Origin: Streptomyces armeniacus
GTDB lineage: Bacteria > Actinomycetota > Actinomycetes > Streptomycetales > Streptomycetaceae
Length of the DNA stretch: 64,000 nucleotides
Direction of reading: 5' to 3'
Assembly: GCF_003355155.1 (NCBI RefSeq)
Contig: NZ_CP031320.1
Span: forward strand, 5,075,367 to 5,139,366
Below are positions 17,735 through 27,169 of the stretch, piece after piece. The number at the start of each line of letters is the position of its first letter. Position 1 is the stretch's first letter. Below the pieces are notes generated by a model. That model was not told the origin of the DNA and made no database searches. It saw only the letters and a program-made list of their open reading frames with translations. A program made the position numbers and the translations under genes.

Positions 17735-19341
17735 GGCAGGTCCCGGTGACGGGCGGCGCGGCTGCCGCGCCCGGCCGTACGGCGCACGGCCCGGCGCAGC
17801 CGGCCCGCCGCCCGCAGGTCCGGCAGCGTACGGCCGCGCGCCCACCGCCGGGCGGCGGGCAGCGCGGCGAGCGCGCGGCGCGGCAGGGCGCGGGCCGCCA
17901 CGGCGGTGCCCGCGAGGGACGCGAGGTATCCGGCGCGGCTCGACCACAGCACCGACCAGGCGTGCCAGGCCGCCGCGGCGGGCCCCCGCCGGGACGCGGC
18001 GTGGTCGGCGCGCAGGTCGACCAGCATGTCCGGCAGCGGGATGCGGACGGGGCAGACGTCGGCGCAGGCGCCGCACAGGCTGGACAGGTACGGCAGTTCG
18101 GCGTCCCCCGGGTGTTCGTCGAGGAGCGGCGCGAGGACCGCGCCGACGGGGCCGCCGTACACCGAGCCGTACGCGTGCCCGCCGCCCAGGGTGCGGAAGA
18201 CGGGGCACGCCGTCTGGCACGCGCCGCAGCGGATGCACGCGAGCACGTCTTCGTACTTCGTGCCGAGGATGCGGTGCCGGCCGTTGTCCACGATGACGAG
18301 GTGCAGTGCGTCGGGGCCGTCCGCTTCGCCGTCCCTGCGCGGCCCGTTGAGCAGGGTCTGGTAGACGGTCGCGCGCTGGCCGGCGCCGGCGTGGGAGAGC
18401 AGCGGGAGGAGCACCCCGAGGTCGGCCAGCCGCGGCACGACCTTCTCCGGCGTCATGACCGCGACGTGTACGCGGGGCTGGGAGGTCACCATGTCGGCGT
18501 TGCCCTCGTTGGTGACGAGGGCGAGGGTGCCGGTCTCGGCGACGGCGAAGTTGACGCCCGTGACGCCCATGTCGGCGCGCCGGAAGTCCGCGCGGAGCCG
18601 GGCGCGGGCGAAGCCCGCCAGGGCGCTCGCGCTGTGGTCCCGCGGGCGCTGGGCCTGTTCGGCGCCCGCCAGGGCGTCGAAGCGGCGGGCGACGTCGGCG
18701 CGGGACAGGTGCGCGGCGGGCGCGATGATGTGGGCGGGCCGCTCGTCGCCGAGCTGCACGATGTACTCGCCGAGGTCCGTCTCCACCACTTCGATGCCGT
18801 CGGCCTCCAGCGCGGGGTTGAGCCCGATCTCCTCCGCCACCATGGACTTCGACTTCACCACCAGCCGCGCGCCGTGCTCCGCCGCGATCCGGCGTACGAC
18901 GGCGGTCGCGTCGGCGGCGGTGGCGGCGCGGTGGACCGTGCCGCCGTGCTCCGTGACGCGCGCGGTGAGCGCGCCGAGGTGGCTCTCCAGGTCGTCCAGC
19001 GTCTCCCGGCGGATGTGCGCGGCGCGTTCGCGCAGCGCCCGTACGTGCTCCGGCCACTGGTCGCCCGGCCGCTCCCGGCTGCGCGCGGCGAGCCGCTCCG
19101 CCGTACGCGCGGACTCCTCGCGCGCCACCGCGTCCGCCGTCACGACGGGCAGCAGCGGCCGGTGCCCCGGGCGTACGCCGGCGGCCCACTCCGGCCGCTC
19201 GCGCGGCACCCGCCCGGCGCCGCGCAGCGCGCTCGACCCGGGCCGCTCGCCCGTGCCGAAGTCCCGTTCGCCGCCGCTCACCTCCTCGCCCTCGCCCTCG
19301 CCGCCCCCGCTCACACCCTCGCCCTCGCCCTCGGCGCTCAT
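17731..19341 (-). CDS. lutB: Iron-sulfur lactate utilisation protein LutB
   Basis: Central electron-transfer subunit of LutABC, 536 aa. The N-terminal half is a LUD domain (VKSKSMVAEEIGLNPALEADGIEVVETDLGEYI, then VTGVNFAVAETGTL). Two [4Fe-4S] motifs follow: CIRCGACQTACPVF and CGACADVCPVRIPLP. The first about 45 residues are Gly/Glu repeats. The start at 19341 overlaps the lutA stop by four bases. The complex oxidises L-lactate to pyruvate, which fits the lactate-releasing FAH enzyme encoded upstream. Confidence 0.93.
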   Translation of the reverse strand: MSAEGEGEGVSGGGEGEGEEVSGGERDFGTGERPGSSALRGAGRVPRERPEWAAGVRPGHRPLLPVVTADAVAREESARTAERLAARSRERPGDQWPEHVRALRERAAHIRRETLDDLESHLGALTARVTEHGGTVHRAATAADATAVVRRIAAEHGARLVVKSKSMVAEEIGLNPALEADGIEVVETDLGEYIVQLGDERPAHIIAPAAHLSRADVARRFDALAGAEQAQRPRDHSASALAGFARARLRADFRRADMGVTGVNFAVAETGTLALVTNEGNADMVTSQPRVHVAVMTPEKVVPRLADLGVLLPLLSHAGAGQRATVYQTLLNGPRRDGEADGPDALHLVIVDNGRHRILGTKYEDVLACIRCGACQTACPVFRTLGGGHAYGSVYGGPVGAVLAPLLDEHPGDAELPYLSSLCGACADVCPVRIPLPDMLVDLRADHAASRRGPAAAAWHAWSVLWSSRAGYLASLAGTAVAARALPRRALAALPAARRWARGRTLPDLRAAGRLRRAVRRTAGRGSRAARHRDLP

Positions 19342-20087
19342 GCCGCCGCCACCTCCGCCAGCGAGCCGGGCCCGTCCGGCAGGGCCGCCGCGAGGAGTTC
19401 CGCGACGTGCAGCGTCCGCAGGCGTACGGCGCGCCGCTCCGCGCGCCCGGCCAGGTGCAGCAGGCAGGTCGCGTCGGACGAGACGACGTGCGTGGCGCCG
19501 GTGGCCGCACCGTCGGCGAGCTTGCGGTCGGCCATCGCGCAGGACACCTCCGGGTACGTGAGCGCGAACGTGCCGCCGAACCCGCAGCACACCTCGCGGT
19601 CGGCGGCCTCGTGCAGCCGCAGCCCCCGTACGCGCCCCAGCACCTCGCGGGGCGCGGCCCGTTCACCCAGCGAGCGCAGCATGTGGCAGGCGTCGTGCCA
19701 GGTGACGTCGCCGGTCAGGGCGAGGTCGAGCCCGCCGCCGTACTGCGCGAGGTACTGCGTGAACTCCCAGGTGCGCTCCACCACATCGGCCGCCCGCGGG
19801 CGCCACCGCCCGGTGAGCAGCCGCGGGAACCGGTGGTGCACGGTGGCGGCGCACGAGCCGGACACGGCTACCACCGCGTCGTACCCCTCGAACGTCGCCA
19901 CCCAGTGCCGCATCAGCCGCGTCGCGGGCGCCGGGTGCCCGGAGTTGAGCGCGACCTGCCCGCAGCATGTCTGCGCCCGCGGAACGGTCACCTCCGCGCC
20001 GGTGGCCGCCAGCACCCGCGCCGCCGCGAGCGCGGGCCCCGGCGCCACCAGGTCGGCGGCGCAGGAGGTGAACAGCGCCACCCTCAA
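19338..20087 (-). CDS. lutA: CCG-domain lactate utilisation protein LutA (TTG start)
   Basis: Subunit with two cysteine-rich CCG domains, 249 aa, binding Fe-S/heterodisulfide-reductase-type clusters. The first is AQTCCGQVALNSGH with the later HDACHMLR; the second is CCGFGGTFALTYPEVSCAMADRKL. The start is TTG at 20087, chosen because GGGAGG sits eight bases upstream and the TTGA overlaps the dehydratase stop. The next in-frame GTG is at 20081. Its place just after sugar-acid genes suggests it handles lactate made by that pathway. Confidence 0.92.
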   Translation of the reverse strand: MRVALFTSCAADLVAPGPALAAARVLAATGAEVTVPRAQTCCGQVALNSGHPAPATRLMRHWVATFEGYDAVVAVSGSCAATVHHRFPRLLTGRWRPRAADVVERTWEFTQYLAQYGGGLDLALTGDVTWHDACHMLRSLGERAAPREVLGRVRGLRLHEAADREVCCGFGGTFALTYPEVSCAMADRKLADGAATGATHVVSSDATCLLHLAGRAERRAVRLRTLHVAELLAAALPDGPGSLAEVAAA

Positions 20088-21790
20088 TGCGACTGCCTCC
20101 CGACCGCCGAACCGCTCTGCCCCACCAGGAAGTCCAGGTCGCAGCCCTGGTCCGCCTGGAGTACGTGGTCGCCGTACAGCCGCGCCCAGCCGCGGTCGTG
20201 CGGCCGCTCCGGCGGCTGCCACTCGGCGCGGCGGCGCGCCAGCTCGTCCTCGGGCACGTCCAGGTGCAGCCGGCGCGCGGGCACGTCGAGTTCGACCGTG
20301 TCGCCCGTACGCACGAGGGCGAGCGGCCCGCCGACCGCCGACTCCGGGCACACGTGCAGCACCACGGTGCCGTACGCGGTGCCGCTCATCCGCGCGTCGG
20401 AGACCCGTACGACGTCCTCGACGCCCTGCTCGGCGAGCTTGCGCGGGATCGTCATGTTGCCAACCTCGGGCATGCCGGGGTAGCCGCGCGGTCCGGCGTT
20501 CTGGAGGACGAGCACGGTGTCGGCGTCCACGTCGAGCGCCGGGTCGTCCACGGCGGCGTCGTACGCCTCGATGCTGTCGAAGACGAGCGCCCGCCCCCGG
20601 TGCCGCAGCAGGTGCGGGGAGGCGGCGGACTGCTTGATGACGGCGCCGTCGGGGGCGAGGTTGCCGCGGAGTACAGCGGTGCCCGCGCCGACGCCGAGGG
20701 GTTCGCCGAGCGGCCGGATGACGTCGCTGGACCGCTCGGCGTCGGCGACGTTCGCCTCCAGGGTGGCGCCGGTGACGGTGAGCGCGTCGCCGTCGAGGAG
20801 CGGCAGCAGTTCGCGGAGGACGGCGGGCAGGCCGCCCGCGTAGTAGAAGTCCTCCATCAGATAGTGGCCGGACGGCTGGAGGTCCACGAGCCAGGGGACG
20901 TCGGCGGTGTACGCGTCGAAGTCGTCCAGGGCGAGCGGCACTCCGAGCCGCGCGGCGATGGCGAGGAGGTGGATGACGGCGTTGGTGGAGCCGCCGAGCG
21001 CCGCGTTCGCCCTGATGGCGTTGGCGAACGAGGCGCGGCTGACGACGCGGCTCATCCGCAGATCCTCGTGCGTCATCTCGACGATCCGCTGCCCGGCGCG
21101 CTGCGCCAGCCCGTAGCGGCGGGAGTCGACGGCGGGGATCGCGGCCGAGCCGGGCAGCTGGAGCCCGAGCGCCTCGGCCATGCACGCCATGGTGGAGGCG
21201 GTGCCCATGGTCATGCAGTGACCGTTGCTGCGGGACATGCCCGACTCGGCGGCGGCGAACTCCGCTTCGGACATGCGGCCCGCGTTGACGTCCTGCGTGA
21301 ACTGCCACACGGCGGTGCCCGAACCGATGTCGCAGCCGCGGAACTTGCCGTTCAGCATCGGCCCGCCGGTGACCACCAGCGTCGGCAGGTCCACGCTCGC
21401 GGCGCCCATCAGCGAGCCGGGCGTCGTCTTGTCGCAGCCGGTGAGCAGCACGGCGGCGTCCACCGGATTGCCGCGCAGCGACTCCTCCACGTCCATGCTC
21501 AGCAGGTTCCGGAACAGCATCGCGGTGGGCCGCAGCATGGTCTCGCCCAGCGACATCACCGGGAACTCGACGGGGAACCCGCCCGCCTGCCACACCCCGC
21601 GCTTGACCGATTCGGCGAGGCGGCGCAGGTGCGCGTTGCAGGGGGTCAGTTCGGACCAGGTGTTGCAGATGCCGATCACCGGCCTGCCGTCGAACACCTC
21701 CTCGGAGAAGCCCTGTGCCTTCATCCAGGACCGGTGGATGAATCCGTTCCGGCCGGACTCCCCGAACCACTCGTGGCTGCGCAGCTTCAT
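20084..21790 (-). CDS. IlvD/Edd family sugar-acid dehydratase
   Basis: Fe-S dehydratase of 568 aa, related to L-arabinonate and D-xylonate dehydratases rather than dihydroxy-acid dehydratase. It shows GICNTWSELTPCNAHLR, LLTGCDKTTPGSLMGAAS, GMSRSNGHCMTMGTASTM (cluster cysteines Cys in CN, GCDKT and GHC) and SDARMSGTAYGTVVLH. It removes water from an aldonic acid to give a 2-keto-3-deoxy acid. It overlaps both neighbours by four bases. As the island also has an enolase-type fuconate dehydratase, this enzyme may serve a second sugar acid or act redundantly. Confidence 0.93.
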   Translation of the reverse strand: MKLRSHEWFGESGRNGFIHRSWMKAQGFSEEVFDGRPVIGICNTWSELTPCNAHLRRLAESVKRGVWQAGGFPVEFPVMSLGETMLRPTAMLFRNLLSMDVEESLRGNPVDAAVLLTGCDKTTPGSLMGAASVDLPTLVVTGGPMLNGKFRGCDIGSGTAVWQFTQDVNAGRMSEAEFAAAESGMSRSNGHCMTMGTASTMACMAEALGLQLPGSAAIPAVDSRRYGLAQRAGQRIVEMTHEDLRMSRVVSRASFANAIRANAALGGSTNAVIHLLAIAARLGVPLALDDFDAYTADVPWLVDLQPSGHYLMEDFYYAGGLPAVLRELLPLLDGDALTVTGATLEANVADAERSSDVIRPLGEPLGVGAGTAVLRGNLAPDGAVIKQSAASPHLLRHRGRALVFDSIEAYDAAVDDPALDVDADTVLVLQNAGPRGYPGMPEVGNMTIPRKLAEQGVEDVVRVSDARMSGTAYGTVVLHVCPESAVGGPLALVRTGDTVELDVPARRLHLDVPEDELARRRAEWQPPERPHDRGWARLYGDHVLQADQGCDLDFLVGQSGSAVGRQSH

Positions 21791-22734
21791 GCGGTGTCCT
21801 CCGTGCTGGGTGTGCGGTCTGTACGGGGTGCGGTCGGTACGTGCTTCCGCGCGTCGTGCTCGTCCCGCGCGTCCACCAGCCAGGCCATCGGCTCGCGGCC
21901 GCGTACCACCGGGTTGGACAGCGTCCCCACGCCGGACACGGCGATGTCCACGCGGTCGCCCTCCGCGAGGCTGAAGCCGAGCTCCGGCACGACGCCGGTC
22001 CCGGTGGCCAGCACCGCGCCGTCGGGGAAGTCGGTGGGCTGGTAGAGCGCGGCCACCAGGTCGTCGAGCCGCCTGTGCAGCCGCCCGGTGCCGGTCTCGC
22101 CGGACCAGACGACGGAGCCGCCGCGTACGACCCGTACGGTGACCGCGAGCCCGTACGGGTCCGGCACCTCCCACACGGGGACGATCCCGGTGGCCAGCGC
22201 GCAGCTGCCGCTGTAGATCTTCGCCTGCGGTATGTAGAGCGGGTTCTCGCCCTCGATGTCGCGCGAACTCACGTCGTTGCACACGGTGTAGCCGACGATC
22301 TCGCCGAACCGGTTGGCCACGACCGCGAGTTCCGGTTCGGGCACGTCCACGGCCGAGTCGGCGCGTACGGCGATGGGCTCGCCCTCGGTGACCACGCGCC
22401 AGGCGACGGCCTTCAGGAAGAGTTCGGGGCGCGCCGCGTCGTACACCTTCTCGTAGACGCTTGCCTCGCTGCTCTCCTCGACCCGGCCCTCGCGGGACCG
22501 CTCGTAGGTCACGCCCGCCGCCCACACCTCGGTGTGTCCGTCGACCGGCGGCAGGAAGGTGACCCGCGCGGCGTCGACGGCGGGCGCGCGGTCGGTGAGG
22601 CGGCGGCGCAGGTCGTCGAGCGGCCGGGCGAGCAGGTCCGCGACGGTGGCGGCCCAGGGCAGAGCCGCCACCGAACCGTCGCTGCGTACGCCGACCTGCG
22701 TGGTGCCGTCCTGTACGTACCGGACGATCTCCAT
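21787..22734 (-). CDS. Fumarylacetoacetate hydrolase family protein, probable diketo-deoxy-fuconate hydrolase
   Basis: FAH-fold metal-dependent hydrolase of 315 aa. Visible features are AAGVTYERSREGRV, the EPELAVVANRFGEIVGYTVCNDVSSRDIEGENP region with the metal-binding E-x-E (PEPELAVV) and Asp, then the KIYSGSCALAT loop. Next to fuconate dehydratase and LutABC, the best assignment is cleavage of 2,4-diketo-3-deoxy-L-fuconate into pyruvate and L-lactate. An alternative is a 2-keto-3-deoxy-aldonate dehydratase of the same fold. The family is clear; the substrate is inferred from context. Confidence 0.88.
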   Translation of the reverse strand: MEIVRYVQDGTTQVGVRSDGSVAALPWAATVADLLARPLDDLRRRLTDRAPAVDAARVTFLPPVDGHTEVWAAGVTYERSREGRVEESSEASVYEKVYDAARPELFLKAVAWRVVTEGEPIAVRADSAVDVPEPELAVVANRFGEIVGYTVCNDVSSRDIEGENPLYIPQAKIYSGSCALATGIVPVWEVPDPYGLAVTVRVVRGGSVVWSGETGTGRLHRRLDDLVAALYQPTDFPDGAVLATGTGVVPELGFSLAEGDRVDIAVSGVGTLSNPVVRGREPMAWLVDARDEHDARKHVPTAPRTDRTPSTEDTA

Positions 22735-22806
22735 CGGTTCTCCTTCTCTCCTCGTGCGGTGCGGTGCCGTACCGCGCGGTGAAGTGCGGTGCGTACGGCG
22801 TCGGCT

Positions 22807-23304
22807 TTACGGGCGTACCGCGCGCGCCCGCCGGAGCGTGGCGGCGGCGTGGGCGGCGCGGCGGGCGCGGTGCAGCGCGAACAGCGCGGCGGCGCCCGCG
22901 AGGACCGCCGTGGCGGGCTGCACCGCCAGCAGCACGGCGCCGACCAGGACGCCGACGGCGGCGAGCACGTGCCACTGGCGCGCCGAGGTGCGGCAGGCGG
23001 CCAGCGCGCGGTCGAGTTCGGCCGCGTCCAGCGCCTCCAGCCGCGCCACGGCGGGCGGTTCGGCCGCCGTACGGCCCGCCTCGCGCGCCTCGTGCACCGC
23101 CAGCCACCCGTTGGCGACCGCCGCCGCGCAGAACACCGCCGCCCACACCGGCGCGCCCTGCGCGGCGCGCACACCCGCGAGCCCCAGGAAGCCGAGCCCG
23201 ACCGCCAGATAGCGCCACCGCACCGGCACCGCTCCCACTCGCACCGTTCCCGGCCCCACCGCTCCAGCCCTCGCCCCTCCCGGCCCCATCTCTCCCGCCC
23301 TCAC
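22807..23304 (-). CDS. Small membrane protein of unknown function in the sugar-acid operon
   Basis: Protein of 165 aa with four predicted hydrophobic segments in two pairs (WRYLAVGLGFLGLAGV, VWAAVFCAAAVANGWLAV; WHVLAAVGVLVGAVLLAV, AVLAGAAALFALHRA) split by a short charged helical stretch. The GTG at 23304 was chosen since GGAGG lies seven bases upstream and GTGA overlaps the transporter stop; the ATG at 23289 is possible. Strict coupling to the Nramp-like carrier suggests an accessory role in transport. I recognise no family. Confidence 0.7.
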   Translation of the reverse strand: MRAGEMGPGGARAGAVGPGTVRVGAVPVRWRYLAVGLGFLGLAGVRAAQGAPVWAAVFCAAAVANGWLAVHEAREAGRTAAEPPAVARLEALDAAELDRALAACRTSARQWHVLAAVGVLVGAVLLAVQPATAVLAGAAALFALHRARRAAHAAATLRRARAVRP

Positions 23305-24764
23305 CCGATGACCTCCGCGTACGCGAGCATCGCCACGACGCCGCACACCGTGAGGAACGCCGAGCCGACGGCCACCATGGCGCGCAGCGGGGCGCTCATG
23401 CGGTACGGCGCGGGGAGGTTGACCCGGTCGACCCAGAGCAGCCCGGCGCCGTAGATGCCGCAGGCGAACACGCCGCCGAGGATGGACGCCGGGGTGATCA
23501 GCGACACGAAGCTCGCCCCGGACGCGATCATCAGCAGGCTGCCGATGCCGGTCCACGCGTAGACGTACGGGCGTATGCCGCGCTGGCCGCGCGCCCGCAC
23601 CTTCTCGGAGACGGCCGACAGGCTCTCGTACATCGTCCAGGAGTACGCCTCCCACACCGCGTACGCGGTGCCGAACAGCACCATCACGATCGCGACGACG
23701 TAGAAGGACTCGAAGACGGGGGCCACGGCGGAGAGGAACTGCGACTGGTGCGTCAGGACGTCGTTGCCCTCGGGGACCTGCTCGCGGTCGCCGAGTATCG
23801 CCGCGCCGTTGATCATGAACGCGGCGGCGATCACGCCCAGCGCGAGGAACGCCGCCAGCATGTCGAACAACGGCGCGCGGCTCCAGGCCCGCGCGTTCGC
23901 CACGTCCCCGGGCTCGGCGGACAGCGGGATGCGGTCCTTCCTGCCCAGCGTGGCCAGCTCGCGGCCGATCGCGTCGGCCTCGCGGTGCCCGAGCATCCCC
24001 CACTTCTTCTCGCGGAGCATGCCGGTGTAGCCGATGTAGTCGTACATTCCGCCGCCCAGGCCGCCCATGAACACGGCGAGTTCGACCCAGACCGAGGTCT
24101 CCGCGATGTCCGGGTACTTGTCGGCCACGAACGGCTCGTACTCGAAGCCGCTGGGCACCAGCCCGCCCAGCACGCCGAGCCAGTCGGGCTGCGCCGCGAA
24201 CACCGCGACCAGCACGAGCACCACCATCAGCCCGGCGATGGCGACCTGCACCTTCTCCAGCACGGTGTAGCCGCCGACCCAGGACAGGAGCGCGGCGAAG
24301 AGCAGGGCGCCGACCGCGTACGCCGTCGCGTTGCCCGCGCCGAGCGACTCCAGATAGTCGCCGAGCGCCACCGTCACGCCGCTCGCCCAGCCCGGGAACG
24401 AGGCGAGGCAGATCAGCGCCAGCAGCACCGGGAACCAGCCGCGCGGCCCCGGCAGCACCTTGGCGAGACGGGTCATCGGATGCTCGCCGGTGAGCGTGAT
24501 GTGCCGGTTGGACGCGTAGACCAGGGCGCCCTTGGCGAGCGCGCCGACGACCACCGCCCACAGCACGGTGTAGCCGAACACGGCGCCCTCGCGGGACGCG
24601 AGGATCGACTCGCCGCTGCCGATGGTGAGCGAGGCGATGATCGCGCCGGGGCCGAAGAACTTGAGTGCCGTCGCGACGCCGACCCGCCGCTTCAGGAGCG
24701 CCGCCGGCGGGTCCGGCAGCCGCAGCGGGGTCCCCGCGGTGCGCCCGGTTTCCTGTGTGGCCAT
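23301..24764 (-). CDS. Nramp-superfamily carrier lacking the metal-binding motifs
   Basis: Polytopic membrane protein, about 487 aa from the ATG at 24764 (MATQETGRTAG), with roughly 11-12 hydrophobic helices. It resembles Nramp by the opening GPGAIIASLTIGSGE, but GSGE stands where canonical proteins have the metal-binding DPGN. The TM6 region reads FMGGLGGGMYDYIGYTGML instead of the MPH motif. It is therefore unlikely to carry Mn2+/Fe2+. As first gene of the sugar-acid operon it may import the organic acid; routine annotation as a metal transporter would mislead. Confidence 0.85.
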   Translation of the reverse strand: MATQETGRTAGTPLRLPDPPAALLKRRVGVATALKFFGPGAIIASLTIGSGESILASREGAVFGYTVLWAVVVGALAKGALVYASNRHITLTGEHPMTRLAKVLPGPRGWFPVLLALICLASFPGWASGVTVALGDYLESLGAGNATAYAVGALLFAALLSWVGGYTVLEKVQVAIAGLMVVLVLVAVFAAQPDWLGVLGGLVPSGFEYEPFVADKYPDIAETSVWVELAVFMGGLGGGMYDYIGYTGMLREKKWGMLGHREADAIGRELATLGRKDRIPLSAEPGDVANARAWSRAPLFDMLAAFLALGVIAAAFMINGAAILGDREQVPEGNDVLTHQSQFLSAVAPVFESFYVVAIVMVLFGTAYAVWEAYSWTMYESLSAVSEKVRARGQRGIRPYVYAWTGIGSLLMIASGASFVSLITPASILGGVFACGIYGAGLLWVDRVNLPAPYRMSAPLRAMVAVGSAFLTVCGVVAMLAYAEVIG

Positions 24765-24837
24765 CTCCGTACCTGCCCGTCGGTCTGGCGTGGGGGACGG
24801 CATCCGGATGCCCTGGACGACTGACCGGGCACCAAGA

Positions 24838-24897
24838 TGCTATAGGATACTTCCGGTAGGCGATAGGAATATTCAGGCAGCCGGAACGGCCCGTCAA
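24838..24897. promoter_or_regulatory. Divergent promoter/operator of the sugar-acid island
   Basis: This lies between the Nramp-like gene (minus) and the GntR gene (plus). On the minus strand TTGACG (24897-24892) is followed after exactly 17 bp by GAATAT (24874-24869), a plausible sigma-70-type promoter for the long operon. Two similar words, CTATAGGATAC (24840-24850) and GATAGGAATATTC (24862-24874), overlap and follow it and are candidate binding sites for the adjacent GntR protein. The promoter match is visible; the regulator assignment is inferred. Confidence 0.55.
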
Positions 24898-24969
24898 GAG
24901 AACCGGCACGTACGATTCCGCCCGCCGCAGGCAGGGACGGCACGGCACGGCACGACAGGGAGAACGACG

Positions 24970-25701
24970 ATGAACGGGGCACCGACCGGCACCGGCACCA
25001 CGCGGCCCGGCGGCAGACCGGTGACGCCGCTGCCGCGCCGCCAGATGCTCGCGGACGACGTGCACGAGGCGATCAAGGAGTTGATCATGGACAACTCCAT
25101 CGCGCCCGGAGAACGCGTCTCCATCGACGGCCTCGCCCGCCAGCTCGGCGTCTCCCCCACGCCCGTACGGGAGGCGCTGGCCCGGCTCGAATCCGCCGAA
25201 CTCGTCGTCAAGGAACCGCACCGCGGCTACCGCACCACGGCCCTGCTGAACCGCGACGAGCTGGAGGACCTCTACCGTTTCCGGCTGCTCATCGAGCCCT
25301 GGGCCGCCGCCCGCGCGGCCGAGCGGACGGACGACGCGGGGCGGGAACGGCTCCGTACGGAGATGACGTCGGTGGACGCCCCGCGCGACGACCACTACGA
25401 CGCGTACAAGGCGCTGGCCGCCCACGACACCCGGTTCCACGTGCTGGTGGCCGAGTTGGCGGGCAGCGAGCAGGTCCGGCTCGCGTTCGAGCGGACACAC
25501 TGCCACCTGCACATCTTCCGGCTCTACTACGACCGGGGCGTCGGCCAGAAGACGCTGGAGGAGCACCGTCTGATCACCGACGCCGTCCTATCCGGCGACC
25601 CGGAGGCGGCGGACGCCGCCATGCGGAACCACCTCGAGAAGGCCCTGTACGAGCGGCTGCGCCCGGTGTCCGACGCCCCGGGCGTACGGCCGGGCCCCTG
25701 A
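24970..25701 (+). CDS. GntR family regulator, FCD subfamily
   Basis: Transcriptional repressor type, 243 aa. The winged HTH (about 25-95) reads [47 protein letters not shown]; the FCD effector domain follows with the metal-binding His/Asp pattern ([35 protein letters not shown]). It has an AGGGAGAA ribosome site and an ATG start. The position between the divergent operon and fuconate dehydratase makes it the likely local regulator, with a keto-deoxy sugar acid as probable effector (inference). Confidence 0.9.
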   Translation: MNGAPTGTGTTRPGGRPVTPLPRRQMLADDVHEAIKELIMDNSIAPGERVSIDGLARQLGVSPTPVREALARLESAELVVKEPHRGYRTTALLNRDELEDLYRFRLLIEPWAAARAAERTDDAGRERLRTEMTSVDAPRDDHYDAYKALAAHDTRFHVLVAELAGSEQVRLAFERTHCHLHIFRLYYDRGVGQKTLEEHRLITDAVLSGDPEAADAAMRNHLEKALYERLRPVSDAPGVRPGP

Positions 25702-25835
25702 CCCCGCCGCGTACCCGACGCGCCCTGTCCGCACCCGACGCGCCTGCCCGTAAGCGAAGCGCCCCCGCGCCCGCACCGGGCGCCCCGCCCGCATCCGAAG
25801 CGCCCCCGCGCGCACCGCAGTTAGGAGCACGCCGC

Positions 25836-27140
25836 GTGAGCCGCATCGTCTCCCTCACCGTCGAGGACGTCCGCTTCCCCACCTCCCGGGAACTCGACGG
25901 TTCCGACGCGATGAACCCCGACCCCGACTACTCCGCCGCGTACGCCGTTCTCCGCACCGACGACGGCCCCGACGGGCACGGCTTCGCGTTCACCATCGGC
26001 CGCGGCAACGACGTGCAGTGCGCCGCCATCGGCCTGCTCGCCGAGCTGGTCGTCGGCCGTGACACCGAAGCCGTCTGCGCCGACCTCGGCGGCTTCTCGC
26101 GCGAGCTGCTCGCCGACTCCCAACTGCGCTGGCTGGGCCCCGAGAAGGGGATCATGCACATGGCCGTGGGCGCGGTCGTGAACGCCGCCTGGGACCTCGC
26201 CTCGAAGCGCGCGGGCCTGCCGGTGTGGCGGCTGCTGTCCGGGATGACGCCGGAGCAGCTCGTCGACCTCGTGGACTGGCGCTACCTCACCGACGCGCTC
26301 ACCCCCGACGAGGCGCTCGGACTGCTGCGTGCCGCCGAGCCGGGACGCGCGGAGCGTACGGCGCGGCTGGAGCGGGAGGGGTACCCCGCGTACACCACCT
26401 CCCCCGGCTGGCTCGGCTACGACGACGAGAAGCTCGCCCGGCTCGCGCGCGAGGCCGTCGCCGACGGCTTCGACCTGATCAAGCTCAAGGTCGGCGCGGA
26501 CCTGGAGGACGACATACGGCGGCTCGCCGTCGCCCGCGAGGCGGTCGGCCCGGACATCCGCATCGCGGTGGACGCCAACCAGCGGTGGAGCGTCCCCGAG
26601 GCGGTGGAATGGCTGGCGCGGCTCAAGGAGTTCGACCCCTGGTTCATCGAGGAGCCCACCTCGCCCGACGACGTCCTCGGGCACGCCGCGATCCGCCGCG
26701 CCGCGGCGCCGATGCGGGTCGCGACCGGCGAACACGTGCAGAACAGGGTGATCTTCAAGCAGCTGCTCCAGGCGGAGGCCATCGACGTCCTGCAACTGGA
26801 CGCCACCCGCGTCGCCGGGGTGAGCGAGAACGTCGCCGTGCTGCTGCTGGCGGCGAAGTTCGGCGTGCCCGTCTACCCGCACGCGGGCGGCGTCGGCCTG
26901 TGCGAACTGGTGCAGCACCTCGCGATGTTCGACTACGTGGCGGTGTCGGGCTCGATGGCGGAGCGCAGCATCGAGTACGTCGACCATCTGCACGAGCACT
27001 TCGCCGTACCGGTGCGGATGCGCGCCGGACGGTATCTGCCGCCGGCGGCGCCGGGCAGCGGTGCGGAGATCCTGGAGGAGTCACGCCGCCGCTTCCGCTA
27101 CCCCGACGGGCCGGGCTGGTCCGCGGACGGCGGCGCGTGA
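25836..27140 (+). CDS. L-fuconate dehydratase (enolase superfamily)
   Basis: Dehydrates L-fuconate to 2-keto-3-deoxy-L-fuconate. The 434 aa length and the N-terminus [21 protein letters not shown] (a family-specific signature) identify the FucD-type enolase-superfamily enzyme. The catalytic KxK motif is LIKLKVGA; magnesium ligands lie in [18 protein letters not shown] and TGEHVQNR; the catalytic His is in [11 protein letters not shown]. The start is GTG 25836, with AGGAG about 10 bases upstream. It is likely co-regulated with the divergent operon by the GntR gene just upstream. Confidence 0.95.
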   Translation: MSRIVSLTVEDVRFPTSRELDGSDAMNPDPDYSAAYAVLRTDDGPDGHGFAFTIGRGNDVQCAAIGLLAELVVGRDTEAVCADLGGFSRELLADSQLRWLGPEKGIMHMAVGAVVNAAWDLASKRAGLPVWRLLSGMTPEQLVDLVDWRYLTDALTPDEALGLLRAAEPGRAERTARLEREGYPAYTTSPGWLGYDDEKLARLAREAVADGFDLIKLKVGADLEDDIRRLAVAREAVGPDIRIAVDANQRWSVPEAVEWLARLKEFDPWFIEEPTSPDDVLGHAAIRRAAAPMRVATGEHVQNRVIFKQLLQAEAIDVLQLDATRVAGVSENVAVLLLAAKFGVPVYPHAGGVGLCELVQHLAMFDYVAVSGSMAERSIEYVDHLHEHFAVPVRMRAGRYLPPAAPGSGAEILEESRRRFRYPDGPGWSADGGA

Positions 27141-27169
27141 GGTGAACGGGCGCGTGAGGTGAACCTGGC

